This document shows, piece after piece, positions 50,749 to 58,970 of a stretch of 64,000 nt of DNA. A program made the translations under genes and the position numbers. The DNA is from Nocardia iowensis (lineage in GTDB: Bacteria > Actinomycetota > Actinomycetes > Mycobacteriales > Mycobacteriaceae): contig NZ_CP078145.1 in NCBI RefSeq assembly GCF_019222765.1, forward strand, positions 8,556,001-8,620,000, in the 5' to 3' direction. How positions within the stretch are numbered: the first letter of the stretch is position 1; every line of letters starts with the position of its first letter. The notes beneath the pieces are model-generated. The model saw nothing but the letters and a program-made list of their open reading frames with translations. It had not been told where the DNA came from and did no database searches.

Positions 50749-51774
50749 TCACGTTCGCTCACTCCCACCCGAAACCCACATCGGCAGTGGTTCGCACCGG
50801 TGGAGCCATTCCGCAGGCAGACCCGAAATGCCAAGGCGGGCAGCGAGGATGCCGCCGACGATGGCACCGGTCGTGTCGACATCACCGCCGGTCGCAACGG
50901 TCGCCCAGCATGCCGCACCGAAATCTTCAGGGAAGTGGGCAGCAATCCACAGGCAGAACGGAGCTGTGTCCGGCGCGGATACCGCACGCCCGTTACCCAA
51001 TGCGGCGGCCGCTCCCGCATCACGCATGGTCCTCGCGTCGAGGATGCCATCACGGACGAGACCTGGCGGAGTGCACTCGGCGACCGCGTCCAGCAAGGCA
51101 GTACCGTGCCTGTCCTGATCCGAAACCGCAAGTGCCGCAGCGACTGCCACGGCAATGGCACCGGCAACACCCTCATGGTGCAGGTGGGTCACCTCCGCCG
51201 ATGCTGCCGCCTCACGCACAACCCTGCCGAAATCATCAGCGAAGTAGGCACCCAACGGCACAACCCGCATAGCCGCGCCATTGCCCCACGACCCCTGCCC
51301 GTTCCGCGCCTCGGCTGCGAGCGTCCGCCAATCACCGCCCTTCTAGCTCATCAGTCGCAGAATGCGGTTCGTCCCCGGCCCGTACCGGCGGTAAAAATCG
51401 TGATGCCGGGCAAACGACTCCGCCTGCGCATCCTGCTCGATCCGCCCGTACCGACCGAGCACGGCAAAAGTCGAGCACGCCATCTCAGTATCGTCGGTCC
51501 ACAACCACGGACCAGGCAACAACGAACGATCCCGCAGCGCAGCCTGATTGATCGGATCCGCATAGCACGACCCGAACGCATCCCCCAGCGCCAGCCCGCG
51601 CAGCGACGCGAAACGCCGCAGCGTTTGACCACCGAACCTGGCATTTATCCTTACGATCGCTTCATCTTTAGCGATGCCGAACTTCTCCATCATCTTACGA
51701 GCGATGGAACGGAGAAATTCGTCGGATCGCTTATCTGCTCGAAATTCAAATGCGGTCATTCGGGCAGCCCTCAT
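50749..51774 (-). pseudogene. ADP-ribosylglycohydrolase interrupted by an in-frame TAG
   Basis: Two pieces in one frame, separated only by TAG at 51343-51345. The first (from ATG 51774 or 51759) has an N-terminal helical module (SDEFLRSIARKMMEKFGIAK) and the enzyme start SLRGLALGDAFGSCYADP and LWTDDTEMA (metal aspartates). After the TAG the frame continues GGDWRTLAAEARNGQGSWGN and GAAMRVVPLGAYF, then GGDVDTTGAIVGGILAARLG with the second metal site. Without the stop it is a complete enzyme of about 341 residues. Such enzymes remove ADP-ribose from arginine and act as immunity against ADP-ribosylating toxins. Confidence 0.85.
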
Positions 51775-51884
51775 TTTCAAATCAGCCCTTCATGAGCAAG
51801 GTGCGCACGCGCTTGGCCAATAAACCTGAGCCGCGCTCTGATTGGCGAGTTGCGAGCTACCCGCAACCTCCGCGTCGTTCGAAC

Positions 51885-52037
51885 TCACCGCGCGCCGATA
51901 TCCACAACCCAATCAGGCACCCCCATGCCGACTTCGCACACCACCCGCAGCATCACGGCCAGGTCCGCCATGAGATTGTCCGGCCATACCGGCCCGCTAC
52001 GGAACACCGTGTGCCCGCTCCAGCCGAACCTCACCAC
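51885..52037 (-). CDS. 50-codon ORF directly after the first ankyrin gene
   Basis: GTG 52037 follows the ankyrin stop TAG with no gap and in the same frame. Encodes VRFGWSGHTVFRSGPVWPDN, then LMADLAVMLRVVCEVGMGVP and DWVVDIGAR. Composition and hydrophobic spacing look like real protein, with one amphipathic helix. It may be a coupled small protein, or the displaced C-terminus of another immunity gene. GGGAGGAATACC lies about 13 bases upstream. Confidence 0.4.
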   Translation of the reverse strand: MVRFGWSGHTVFRSGPVWPDNLMADLAVMLRVVCEVGMGVPDWVVDIGAR

Positions 52038-52949
52038 CTACCGACTTCGGTATTCCTCCCAGGACGGCAGGCTGAAGATGGGATCGCCTGCGGGGTAACG
52101 TCTTTGCACCACCTTGGCCGGAATGTTGTGTTGCTGTAGCTCGTTCAGGGCCGACTCGATTGCCTTGCCGAACTCGATGAAATCGTCGAACTCGCTGGAA
52201 TCGATCGTGAACGCCGGGGTCCAGCCACCTGCCCCGTCGCCGACATGACCAACGGCACGGTGCCGGGCACCGGCGGCGCGTGCCCGGGCGATGTGTTCCG
52301 GGACCTGCTCGATAGGGATGCCGTGGTCGCGCAACCATGCCGTGATCTGGGCGCGTTTGGTCCGCATCTCAGTGCCCTGGTCCAGCGGGTCAGGGCGGTG
52401 CAGGTACCCCTGGAATGTCCTGCCCGATTCGTCGGCACGATTCGGATCCGCCCCGGCGTTGAGAAGGTCCAATACCTGCTGATACCGCGCGAGCTCTGCA
52501 GCGTGATGCAGCGCGGTGCCACCGGAGAGGTCGGGAATATTCGGATCGGCTCCGGCGGCCAGCAACATCTGAAACTGCTCGTAATTGCCCCTGGCCGCAA
52601 CGAGCGGAGTCGCCCCGCTACTCGGGTCGATGGCATTCACATCGACCGGGTATTCGAGCAAAGTCTGCATATACCACGCATCTTCGATCCGCGCCGCGAT
52701 ATGCAGGACAGTCGCGCCGTCCTCATCACGGTGGGTGGTGTCGACACCTGCATCGAGCAACGCACGGAACGCTTTACGCTTCCGCGCCGCCAACGCCAGC
52801 ATCAGCACGTTCCACCCACAGATGCCGACCCCCCTCAGATCAGCGCCCTTCGCCAAGAGCTTGTTCACCTTCCCGACATCGTCCTTGACCACGGCTCTGG
52901 CCAACTTCGACACACCGGGGTCGGTGAACCCCTCGGCAAAATCGCTCAT
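52038..52949 (-). CDS. ankyrin-repeat protein 1, probable immunity protein
   Basis: 303 residues. Five ankyrin-type repeats in residues 12-185 (NVLMLALAARKRKAFRALLD, then DGATVLHIAARIEDAWYMQT, then TALHHAAELARYQQVLDLLN with AGADPNRAD). A hinge is followed by a distinct C-terminal domain (GARHRAVGHVGDGAGGWTPA through SLPSWEEYRSR). Cytosolic. About 70% like the upstream neighbour and nearly identical in the last 75 residues. Ankyrin proteins directly behind polymorphic toxins commonly act as immunity proteins (family context). 71 bases separate it from its twin. Confidence 0.8.
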   Translation of the reverse strand: MSDFAEGFTDPGVSKLARAVVKDDVGKVNKLLAKGADLRGVGICGWNVLMLALAARKRKAFRALLDAGVDTTHRDEDGATVLHIAARIEDAWYMQTLLEYPVDVNAIDPSSGATPLVAARGNYEQFQMLLAAGADPNIPDLSGGTALHHAAELARYQQVLDLLNAGADPNRADESGRTFQGYLHRPDPLDQGTEMRTKRAQITAWLRDHGIPIEQVPEHIARARAAGARHRAVGHVGDGAGGWTPAFTIDSSEFDDFIEFGKAIESALNELQQHNIPAKVVQRRYPAGDPIFSLPSWEEYRSR

Positions 52950-53020
52950 TGATGCTCCGACTGGGTGGGCAGGCTGAACACCGCGTCGTCCGCGGATAAC
53001 TCTGGACTATCGTGACTGAA

Positions 53021-53938
53021 CTAATCCGCTCGACTGCGGTATTCCTCCCAGGACGGCAGGCTGAAGATGGGATCGCCTGCGGGGTAACGTCTTTGCACCA
53101 CCTTGGCCGGAATGTTGTGTTGCTGTAGCTCGTTCAGGGCCGACTCGATCGCCTTGCCGAACTCGATGACATCGTCGAACTCGCTGGAATCGATCGTGAA
53201 CGTTGGGGTCCAGCCGCCTGCCCCGTCGCCGATATGACCGACGGCACGGTGCCGGGCACCAGATGACCGCTCCTGGATTATTTCCTCCGGAAGTGGTTCG
53301 ACAGGGATGGAGTGCTCCTGCAGCCATGCCGTGATCTGGGCTCGCTCCTCCCGCATTTCCGGCCCCTGATCCAAAGGATCGATGCTGTTCAAATAGTCCT
53401 GGAAGGTATCGCCATCGCCATTGCTGCTGGTGGGATCTGCCCCTGCTTCCAGCAGATCCAATATCTGCCGGTAAAGCATCAGCATCGCAGCGTGGTGTAG
53501 GGCGGTGTCACCGCTGAGGTCAGGGATGTTCGGGTCTGCTCCGGCCGCCAGAAGCATCTGGAACTGCTCGTAGTTCCGTCTCGTAGCAATGAGCGGGGTC
53601 ACCCCGTCGTCCAGATCGGTGACGTTGACATCGACCGGGTATTCCAGCAGCGTCTGCATGTACCACGGATCATCGATCCTGGCCGCGAAGTGGAGGACTG
53701 TCGCACCGTCCTCATCCCGATGTGTGGTATCGACACCAGCATCGAGCAATGCACGGAACGCTGCACGCTTCCGCGCCGCCAACGCCAGCATCAGCACGTT
53801 CCACCCACAGATGCCGACGCCGCTCAGATCGGCGCCCTTTGCCAAGAGCTCGTTCACCTTCCCGACATTGTCCTCGACCACCGCCGCGGCCAACTTCGAC
53901 ACTCCAGGGTCGGTGAACCCCTCGGCAAAATTGCTCAT
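53021..53938 (-). CDS. ankyrin-repeat protein 2, probable immunity protein
   Basis: 305 residues from ATG 53938 (AAGGAAG 8 bases upstream), 42 bases after the lipase-toxin stop, so co-transcribed with it. Same layout as the 52038 protein: ankyrin repeats (NVLMLALAARKRAAFRALLD, then TPLIATRRNYEQFQMLLAAG) and the same C-terminal domain ending WEEYRSRAD. The differences concentrate in the fourth repeat and hinge (LMLYRQILDLLEAGADPTSS versus the twin), the surface expected to set toxin specificity. As the toxin-proximal copy it is the best candidate for cognate immunity. Confidence 0.82.
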   Translation of the reverse strand: MSNFAEGFTDPGVSKLAAAVVEDNVGKVNELLAKGADLSGVGICGWNVLMLALAARKRAAFRALLDAGVDTTHRDEDGATVLHFAARIDDPWYMQTLLEYPVDVNVTDLDDGVTPLIATRRNYEQFQMLLAAGADPNIPDLSGDTALHHAAMLMLYRQILDLLEAGADPTSSNGDGDTFQDYLNSIDPLDQGPEMREERAQITAWLQEHSIPVEPLPEEIIQERSSGARHRAVGHIGDGAGGWTPTFTIDSSEFDDVIEFGKAIESALNELQQHNIPAKVVQRRYPAGDPIFSLPSWEEYRSRAD

Positions 53939-53980
53939 CTCTCGCTTCCTTCCCGCTGGCACAACACCCACGGCACCTGC

Positions 53981-56900
53981 TCACGAGTCGCCATCATTGC
54001 CGTCTTCCAGATATCTGTACAGTGCCGTCAGGACGGAGTCCATCAAGTGACGTTTCAGAGACCACATGCCCGGCTCCGGTTCGAGAATTATCGTGCGGCC
54101 CAACGCTTCCGGGAACGCCTCCGGGCCGTACCTGCCCTGAAGGAATCGGATAGTCCGAGCCACCTTCTGCCCCTCCTGCGAACCGGTGAGCAACTCACCC
54201 TTCACCACATAGTTGAGTATCCTGCCGGTCTCCGCCAATTCGGTGCGCACCTCGGCTGGATCCCGACCAGTCAGCAACCTTATGTAGTTGTTGTGCACAC
54301 CTGCCGCGTTGAACGTGATTCCTTTCGTACCAACTGTCGCCAGTATGCTCACACCGCCGAGACCACCGCCGAGAGAGTGTCCGACGATTACCAAGTTGCT
54401 GCGGGGGTAGGACTTCCTTACTCGATTGGCGAGGGTGATCGCATCGTCGTACATATCGGTCTCACCCTTGGTGGCCTGTTGGGCGTCTGCCTTCAAATCA
54501 GCCATTTTCGTGGGCGTTGTCCCCTTGAAGGCGAGAACGAGATCACCTCTTCGGTTCCGGTAGAGCGCCGCAACCAACCCACTGTTGGTATTGAAATATT
54601 TTGGCTTCGCTCTGGTAGTCGCGAGCTCCTCGACCTGTACTCGCTTATAGCCGCCGATCCTGGCCGTAGAGACCGTGTTGTAGACGTCCTTGGCCAACCG
54701 CGCGTAGGTGATGACGCGCCGCCAAGGCAACTCACCATCGGCGCCGCCATGCCCGCCGACGCGTGGGCCGCGTGGTCCGCCACCGTCGCCACCGGCACTT
54801 CCGCCATTTGTATCGTTGCCGGGCGGCCGTGGCGGCTGAGCAGGTCCAGACTGTTGCGGCTCCTCGGACGACGTGCGGGCGTTGACCCGAGGACGGGGCG
54901 GACCGACCGTCGTCTCCTCGGCCCGTACCCTGGTTTCGACCTGCAACAGCGGATTCTGCCGATCGGGCACACGTGACGTGCCGACCCGTTCCTGCGGCGA
55001 TGGCTTAACGGGTCCGACCGCTTCGTCCCCGACGCGTCCGCCGCCGTTCGACGGCAACCAACCGCGGAATTGCTCCGCAAGCGTCGGTTTCGTCGGGGTC
55101 GTGACAGCGGGCTTGCCCGGACCGAACCATCCTTCGGTATTCACATTCGTGGGGCGCGGGAGCGTATCGATCTTCGGTCGGTTGGCACCGCCGCGGGGGC
55201 CCACAGTGCCCGCCAAGCTCAGGGCAAGCCCAGATAGTGCCCCTCCCAAGCTTTGTGGTGCCGGCGCGGGGATGGGGGCCACATAGTGGTTGCCGCCGAA
55301 GCGGTCTTGGATTACGAGGCGACCGTCATCGAGTTCCCACAGTCCGATCGCGGGTACACCGGGCGGCACCTGTAGGCGCTTGACCCCGATATTGAAACCG
55401 CCGGGCCCACGGTCGTCGATATATAGACCGCCAGTTCCACTGGGCCGCAACGAGTTCGGCTGGTCGATCACCTGCCGCTGGTCAGGGCTGAAAACGACCT
55501 CCTGGCCGTTGACATTGAAGTGGTGGTTTCCGTCGCTGTCTTGGAACGCCGGTGCCGGGTTGCCCGCGGCGTCTCGGTAGTTCCACGGCCGATGAATACT
55601 GCGCTCGGCAGGCAGCACCGTGGTCGGCGCTTCGGGAGTCGGGTCGACCCAATGGAATTCGCCGTCGTTCGTCTGAATGATCAGACGATCGCCGTAGGCG
55701 TACAACCCCTTTCCGGGAACGCCTGGCGGTAGCGCGATCCGCGGCAGGTCGACACCCAGGGTGTTGGACTCGGTGAAGACGATCGAACCGTCGGCCTTGT
55801 GGTAATCGCGAATGTTGAACAGCGGCGAGCGATCGATGTGCTTCGGATCGATAACGTTGCCGTCGGGCCCGATGGTGACGGTGTGGTCGAGGCCGAGCCG
55901 GTAGGTCTTGTTGCCATTGCCCCACTCGCTGTAGTGGGCGAGTTCGCGACCTGCCGCGTCGAGGATGCGCACATCGGTCCACGGGCGGTCGCCGCCGTCC
56001 GAACCGCCCTGGGGCAGGCGGACTTCCGTCGTGCCGAGACGATTGATCAGCTCGGCCGGGCCCGTCGCGTAAACCCATGCGGGGGCTGACTTGTCAGGTT
56101 GCAACCCGGCCGGAGTGGCCGGTGGCGCCGGTACCCAACGGCCGAGCGATGCATCGAACATCTCGTTGGCGTGGGTTCGGCGTGGCGGCGCGATGAAACG
56201 CGAATTGACTGGTGTCCGAGTGCCGTCCGGGTCGATGACAGTGACGCCGTTCTCGTCCTCGACGATGCTCGAGATCCCGTTCGGGCCCGGCACTGCCAGG
56301 ATCCAGGCTTTGGTGCGCTGGCCCTCGGGGTCGTCAGGATCGATAATCCTGGTGAGCGGCGGACCAAAGCGGCTGGGCTGGAATTCGCCGATGACAGGAT
56401 TGCCGTCCGCGTCGACGGTCGCGAATACGCCGCCGAGACCGTCCGGCGACAGTTGAACGACCTCCGGGCGGGTCGCCGACCCTGGTGCCGGTTCCTTGAC
56501 GATCAGGCCGTTGGCGTATTGCACCGAATGCGAACCATCCGGATTCGCCGTCCAGGTAACGATGTTTCCGTAACCGTCGTCGACGGAACGGACCTTGCTG
56601 ACACCGTGACGATCGGTGATCGTGGTATCCCGGCTCAGCCCGCCGGTTCCCGCTACGAGATCCGCTTCAGCGGTGGCGACCCACGACCCGTACTTGTCGA
56701 AGGTCTTGGTGGTGACGTGCCCGGTGTTCGGGTCAACAGTCGCGAACGAGGTGGTCCCGTCAGGGCCCGCGGTAGCGGTCACGCCGCTCGGCAGCACCCG
56801 GCTCTGCCCAGGCTGCAGGCCCTCCAGTGCCCGCCGATCTGCCGGCCCCTCGATCGGAATCGTCGGCTGCGGATTGTCCGCCGGCTTGTCGGCGGCAGGC

Positions 56901-57493
56901 TTGTCCTTGACTGTCTGGTCCGGCTGGGCGGCGGGTGGCGACGGGACCGTAGTGGTCGGCACCGATTGCGGTCCCGCCGGAGCCGCATTGGCCGCCGGGC
57001 CTTGCGGCGGAACAGCTTCCGGCGACATCTGCCTCCCCTGCTCAGCACGCTGCCGCCAGTACTCCCGATCCGCCTCGTTTCGCCGATTCCGCTCTTCTTC
57101 CGTCTGCGGGTCCGGCGCGCCCAGCCCCCGCTCGAGACTCACCGGCTTGATCAATCCGGGCACCGCCGGTCTCGTATGCGCCGGCGGTTCCGGGGGTGGG
57201 CCGGAAACATCCCCAGGCGCACCGAAAGGCGCTGCCGCTGTGGACAACTCCGACGCTGCCGATGCCCGGGCCGACGCCATCATCTCGGTACCGGTAAAGA
57301 TCCGATCCAGTTGCCGGCCAGCGCTCGACGGAGTCATCCGGTGAAAGTCGAAGACCCGTCCCCCGAACCGCTCGTCGGACGAATTGGCCGATGCCACAAG
57401 GCTGTTCGTGAGTGACGACAAGCTCGCAGCTCGGGCGCCGACCCAGGTAGGAACACCGTCCAGCGGTGGCCATACGGAATCATGATTCGCCAT
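53981..57493 (-). CDS. large polymorphic-toxin-like protein with C-terminal class-3 lipase domain
   Basis: 1170 residues, ATG 57493 (GAGG 8 bases upstream). No signal peptide. Residues 1-90 form an N-terminal module (SVWPPLDGVPTWVGARAASL). Residues 90-215 are a Pro-rich linker. Residues 215-770 are a beta-rich YD/propeller-like body with an internal duplication (PPGVPGKGLYAYGDRLIIQT near 591, PPGVPAIGLWELDDGRLVIQ near 709). A second Pro/Gly-rich linker reaches about 930. The C-terminal alpha/beta domain has AALYRNRRGDLVLAFKGTTP and nucleophile Ser1040 in NLVIVGHSLGGGLGG, with an Asn/Gly-rich FNAAGVHNN as in class-3 lipases. This is modular toxin architecture with a phospholipase-like warhead. 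Immunity genes follow; phage late genes precede. Confidence 0.78.
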   Translation of the reverse strand: MANHDSVWPPLDGVPTWVGARAASLSSLTNSLVASANSSDERFGGRVFDFHRMTPSSAGRQLDRIFTGTEMMASARASAASELSTAAAPFGAPGDVSGPPPEPPAHTRPAVPGLIKPVSLERGLGAPDPQTEEERNRRNEADREYWRQRAEQGRQMSPEAVPPQGPAANAAPAGPQSVPTTTVPSPPAAQPDQTVKDKPAADKPADNPQPTIPIEGPADRRALEGLQPGQSRVLPSGVTATAGPDGTTSFATVDPNTGHVTTKTFDKYGSWVATAEADLVAGTGGLSRDTTITDRHGVSKVRSVDDGYGNIVTWTANPDGSHSVQYANGLIVKEPAPGSATRPEVVQLSPDGLGGVFATVDADGNPVIGEFQPSRFGPPLTRIIDPDDPEGQRTKAWILAVPGPNGISSIVEDENGVTVIDPDGTRTPVNSRFIAPPRRTHANEMFDASLGRWVPAPPATPAGLQPDKSAPAWVYATGPAELINRLGTTEVRLPQGGSDGGDRPWTDVRILDAAGRELAHYSEWGNGNKTYRLGLDHTVTIGPDGNVIDPKHIDRSPLFNIRDYHKADGSIVFTESNTLGVDLPRIALPPGVPGKGLYAYGDRLIIQTNDGEFHWVDPTPEAPTTVLPAERSIHRPWNYRDAAGNPAPAFQDSDGNHHFNVNGQEVVFSPDQRQVIDQPNSLRPSGTGGLYIDDRGPGGFNIGVKRLQVPPGVPAIGLWELDDGRLVIQDRFGGNHYVAPIPAPAPQSLGGALSGLALSLAGTVGPRGGANRPKIDTLPRPTNVNTEGWFGPGKPAVTTPTKPTLAEQFRGWLPSNGGGRVGDEAVGPVKPSPQERVGTSRVPDRQNPLLQVETRVRAEETTVGPPRPRVNARTSSEEPQQSGPAQPPRPPGNDTNGGSAGGDGGGPRGPRVGGHGGADGELPWRRVITYARLAKDVYNTVSTARIGGYKRVQVEELATTRAKPKYFNTNSGLVAALYRNRRGDLVLAFKGTTPTKMADLKADAQQATKGETDMYDDAITLANRVRKSYPRSNLVIVGHSLGGGLGGVSILATVGTKGITFNAAGVHNNYIRLLTGRDPAEVRTELAETGRILNYVVKGELLTGSQEGQKVARTIRFLQGRYGPEAFPEALGRTIILEPEPGMWSLKRHLMDSVLTALYRYLEDGNDGDS

Positions 57494-57603
57494 TTCGGCA
57501 CCTCAATACGTCGATTGGTTCGAGAAAGGGCGCAGGTCCTCGACTCACAGAACGGAGGTAGGTATGTCGCGGCAGCTCGAATTTCCAGGTCCGCGGCGGT
57601 ATT

Positions 57604-57945
57604 TCAGTTGATCCGGATCGGATCGTTTGCTGGAACGCGCGACGACACGGGCCTGGCGCTACGCGCAGACCAACACGGCTGCTTGAGAACCGACTCGACG
57701 GCACCAGCACCGACGCACATCGCGCGGTAAGACTGAGCACGAGCGCTGGAAGTACCGCTTGGAGAACTGCGGCGTGGACGCGCGCGGAAAGCGGTCAGTC
57801 GCGGTCGGCTGTGTTCGATGCCGCGCAGAGTGTCTTCCACCGCGCCGGCCACACCGCCTGCCGACAACGAGGCCAGGTGCGCGGTACGCGCCGACGCCCA
57901 CGGCGCCACCTCGGTTTGCGTCGGCCAAGCCGAACCACTCGCCAT
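57604..57945 (-). pseudogene. orphan or decayed copy of the toxin N-terminal module
   Basis: ATG 57945 has GAGG 6 bases upstream, a start context nearly the same as the toxin's. The first 30 residues, SGSAWPTQTEVAPWASARTA then HLASLS, align with the toxin N-terminus SVWPPLDGVPTWVGARAASL then SSL (pattern S-x-WP-x4-VP-x-W-x2-AR-x-A-x-L-x-SL). After about residue 50 the sequence turns Arg/Ser-rich and unlike a domain, suggesting frameshift decay, and ends at 57604. It stands just upstream of the toxin gene. No WXG100-type partner was found in the gap. Confidence 0.5.
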
Positions 57946-58014
57946 AACGGACCTCGATCGCAATCAGGATTTGAGGGAAGGGCAGCCGGTCACGGCGGGC
58001 CGCGAAGACGACAA

Positions 58015-58040
58015 AGCGGCCCGGAACACTCCGGGCCGCT
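58015..58040 (-). terminator. terminator closing the phage late operon
   Basis: AGCGGCCCGGA-ACAC-TCCGGGCCGCT, 11-bp perfect stem, followed on the minus strand by TTTGTCG. It separates the phage genes from the toxin cassette, which must have its own promoter in 57946-58014 or 57494-57603. Confidence 0.75.
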
Positions 58041-58100
58041 GATCGTTTCGGCAATATTCAGATGTGGACGTCGACCGTCGGGGGGATCCGCGATCGGTGC

Positions 58101-58409
58101 CTACGCCGCAGGCGGGTCGACTGCCATCCACGTACCGTTGCGGTAAACCTTGTGCTCGTAGTAGAGGATTTGGTGGCCGTCGCGCAGGCGCTTTACACCC
58201 AGTTCCCAGTAGCCGTTGAACTCGTCACCACCCATGCCGATGCGAAGCTTGTGCACTTCGACGCTGTTGTTGTCGTACCGAATGACCAGCCGGACGGTGT
58301 TGGACCGCTCGTCGCATTCGACTTCCTGGATTCGCTTGAACCCGGGGATGTGGATGGTGTCGCCGTAGAGGGTGGGTTGCACTTCTACGACCATGAACGT
58401 TTCAGGCAT
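58101..58409 (-). CDS. small phage-region hypothetical protein
   Basis: 102 residues. Beta-rich, starts MPETFMVVEVQPTLYGDTIH, and continues IPGFKRIQEVECDERSNTVR and VHKLRIGMGGDEFNGYWELG. No signal or membrane segment. Last gene of the late operon. Similar short basic/acidic beta proteins close actinophage lysis modules, but I do not recognise this one. Confidence 0.6.
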   Translation of the reverse strand: MPETFMVVEVQPTLYGDTIHIPGFKRIQEVECDERSNTVRLVIRYDNNSVEVHKLRIGMGGDEFNGYWELGVKRLRDGHQILYYEHKVYRNGTWMAVDPPAA

Positions 58410-58460
58410 GGGTATTCAGCTTTCTGTGCGGTCGCCCGTGGTCGGCGGGGTTGTCCTGCT

Positions 58461-58760
58461 TCAGATTTCCTCTTGGAGCGAGGATGGGATTTTGTAGCGG
58501 GCCTTCGGCGGCTCTTGGCCGGGGACGTGCAGACGGAGGAAGCCGCGCAGTTCGTCGATGTGTTGCTGGAGGGCGCGGATCAGGCGGATCGCTTCGCGGA
58601 AGCGCTTCTTGTCGTCTGCCGCTTGGGTTTCCAGGATGTCTACGCGGGTGCGGAGTTTGCCTACCTCACGCGCCTGCCAGGCGGTGATCGCCCCGATGAC
58701 GGTGGCGACCGCGATCCCGAACGCCTGCACCAGTTCGGGATTCATCCAGTGCTGGGTCAT
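58461..58760 (-). CDS. membrane protein with coiled coil, holin-associated type
   Basis: 99 residues. One N-terminal membrane helix (LVQAFGIAVATVIGAITAW), then a charged coiled coil (REVGKLRTRVDILETQAADD and KKRFREAIRLIRALQQHIDE). This arrangement is common next to holins in mycolata phages. Its ATG abuts the stop of the 58761 holin gene. Role in lysis timing is inferred. Confidence 0.65.
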   Translation of the reverse strand: MTQHWMNPELVQAFGIAVATVIGAITAWQAREVGKLRTRVDILETQAADDKKRFREAIRLIRALQQHIDELRGFLRLHVPGQEPPKARYKIPSSLQEEI

Positions 58761-58970
58761 TCATAGCCTGCCTTCCTGCCGGTCGACCGGGGTCACCGCC
58801 GGTCGAATGAGCAGGCCGGCGAGCACGGGGGTGAGCAGGCCGTAGACGGCGAGTACGGCTTCGATCCACGCGGTATCGATCTGGTGGCCGAGGACGAAGG
58901 CGATGACCCCGGTGACGGCGACGAGTACCGAACGGATCAGGGCGGGCTCGGGAATCCGGTAGCCGGTCAT
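58761..58970 (-). CDS. putative holin
   Basis: 69 residues with two membrane helices (LIRSVLVAVTGVIAFVLGH and AWIEAVLAVYGLLTPVLAGL) and a charged C-terminus, the class II holin plan. Its ATG shares a base with the endolysin stop (TGATG), so it is translated with the amidase. Expected to form the membrane hole for endolysin release. Confidence 0.75.
   Translation of the reverse strand: MTGYRIPEPALIRSVLVAVTGVIAFVLGHQIDTAWIEAVLAVYGLLTPVLAGLLIRPAVTPVDRQEGRL

Noticed and set aside
58062-58766. 234-codon plus-strand frame in the phage lysis region
   Set aside because: Antisense to three small overlapping or abutting phage genes with typical lysis-module content.
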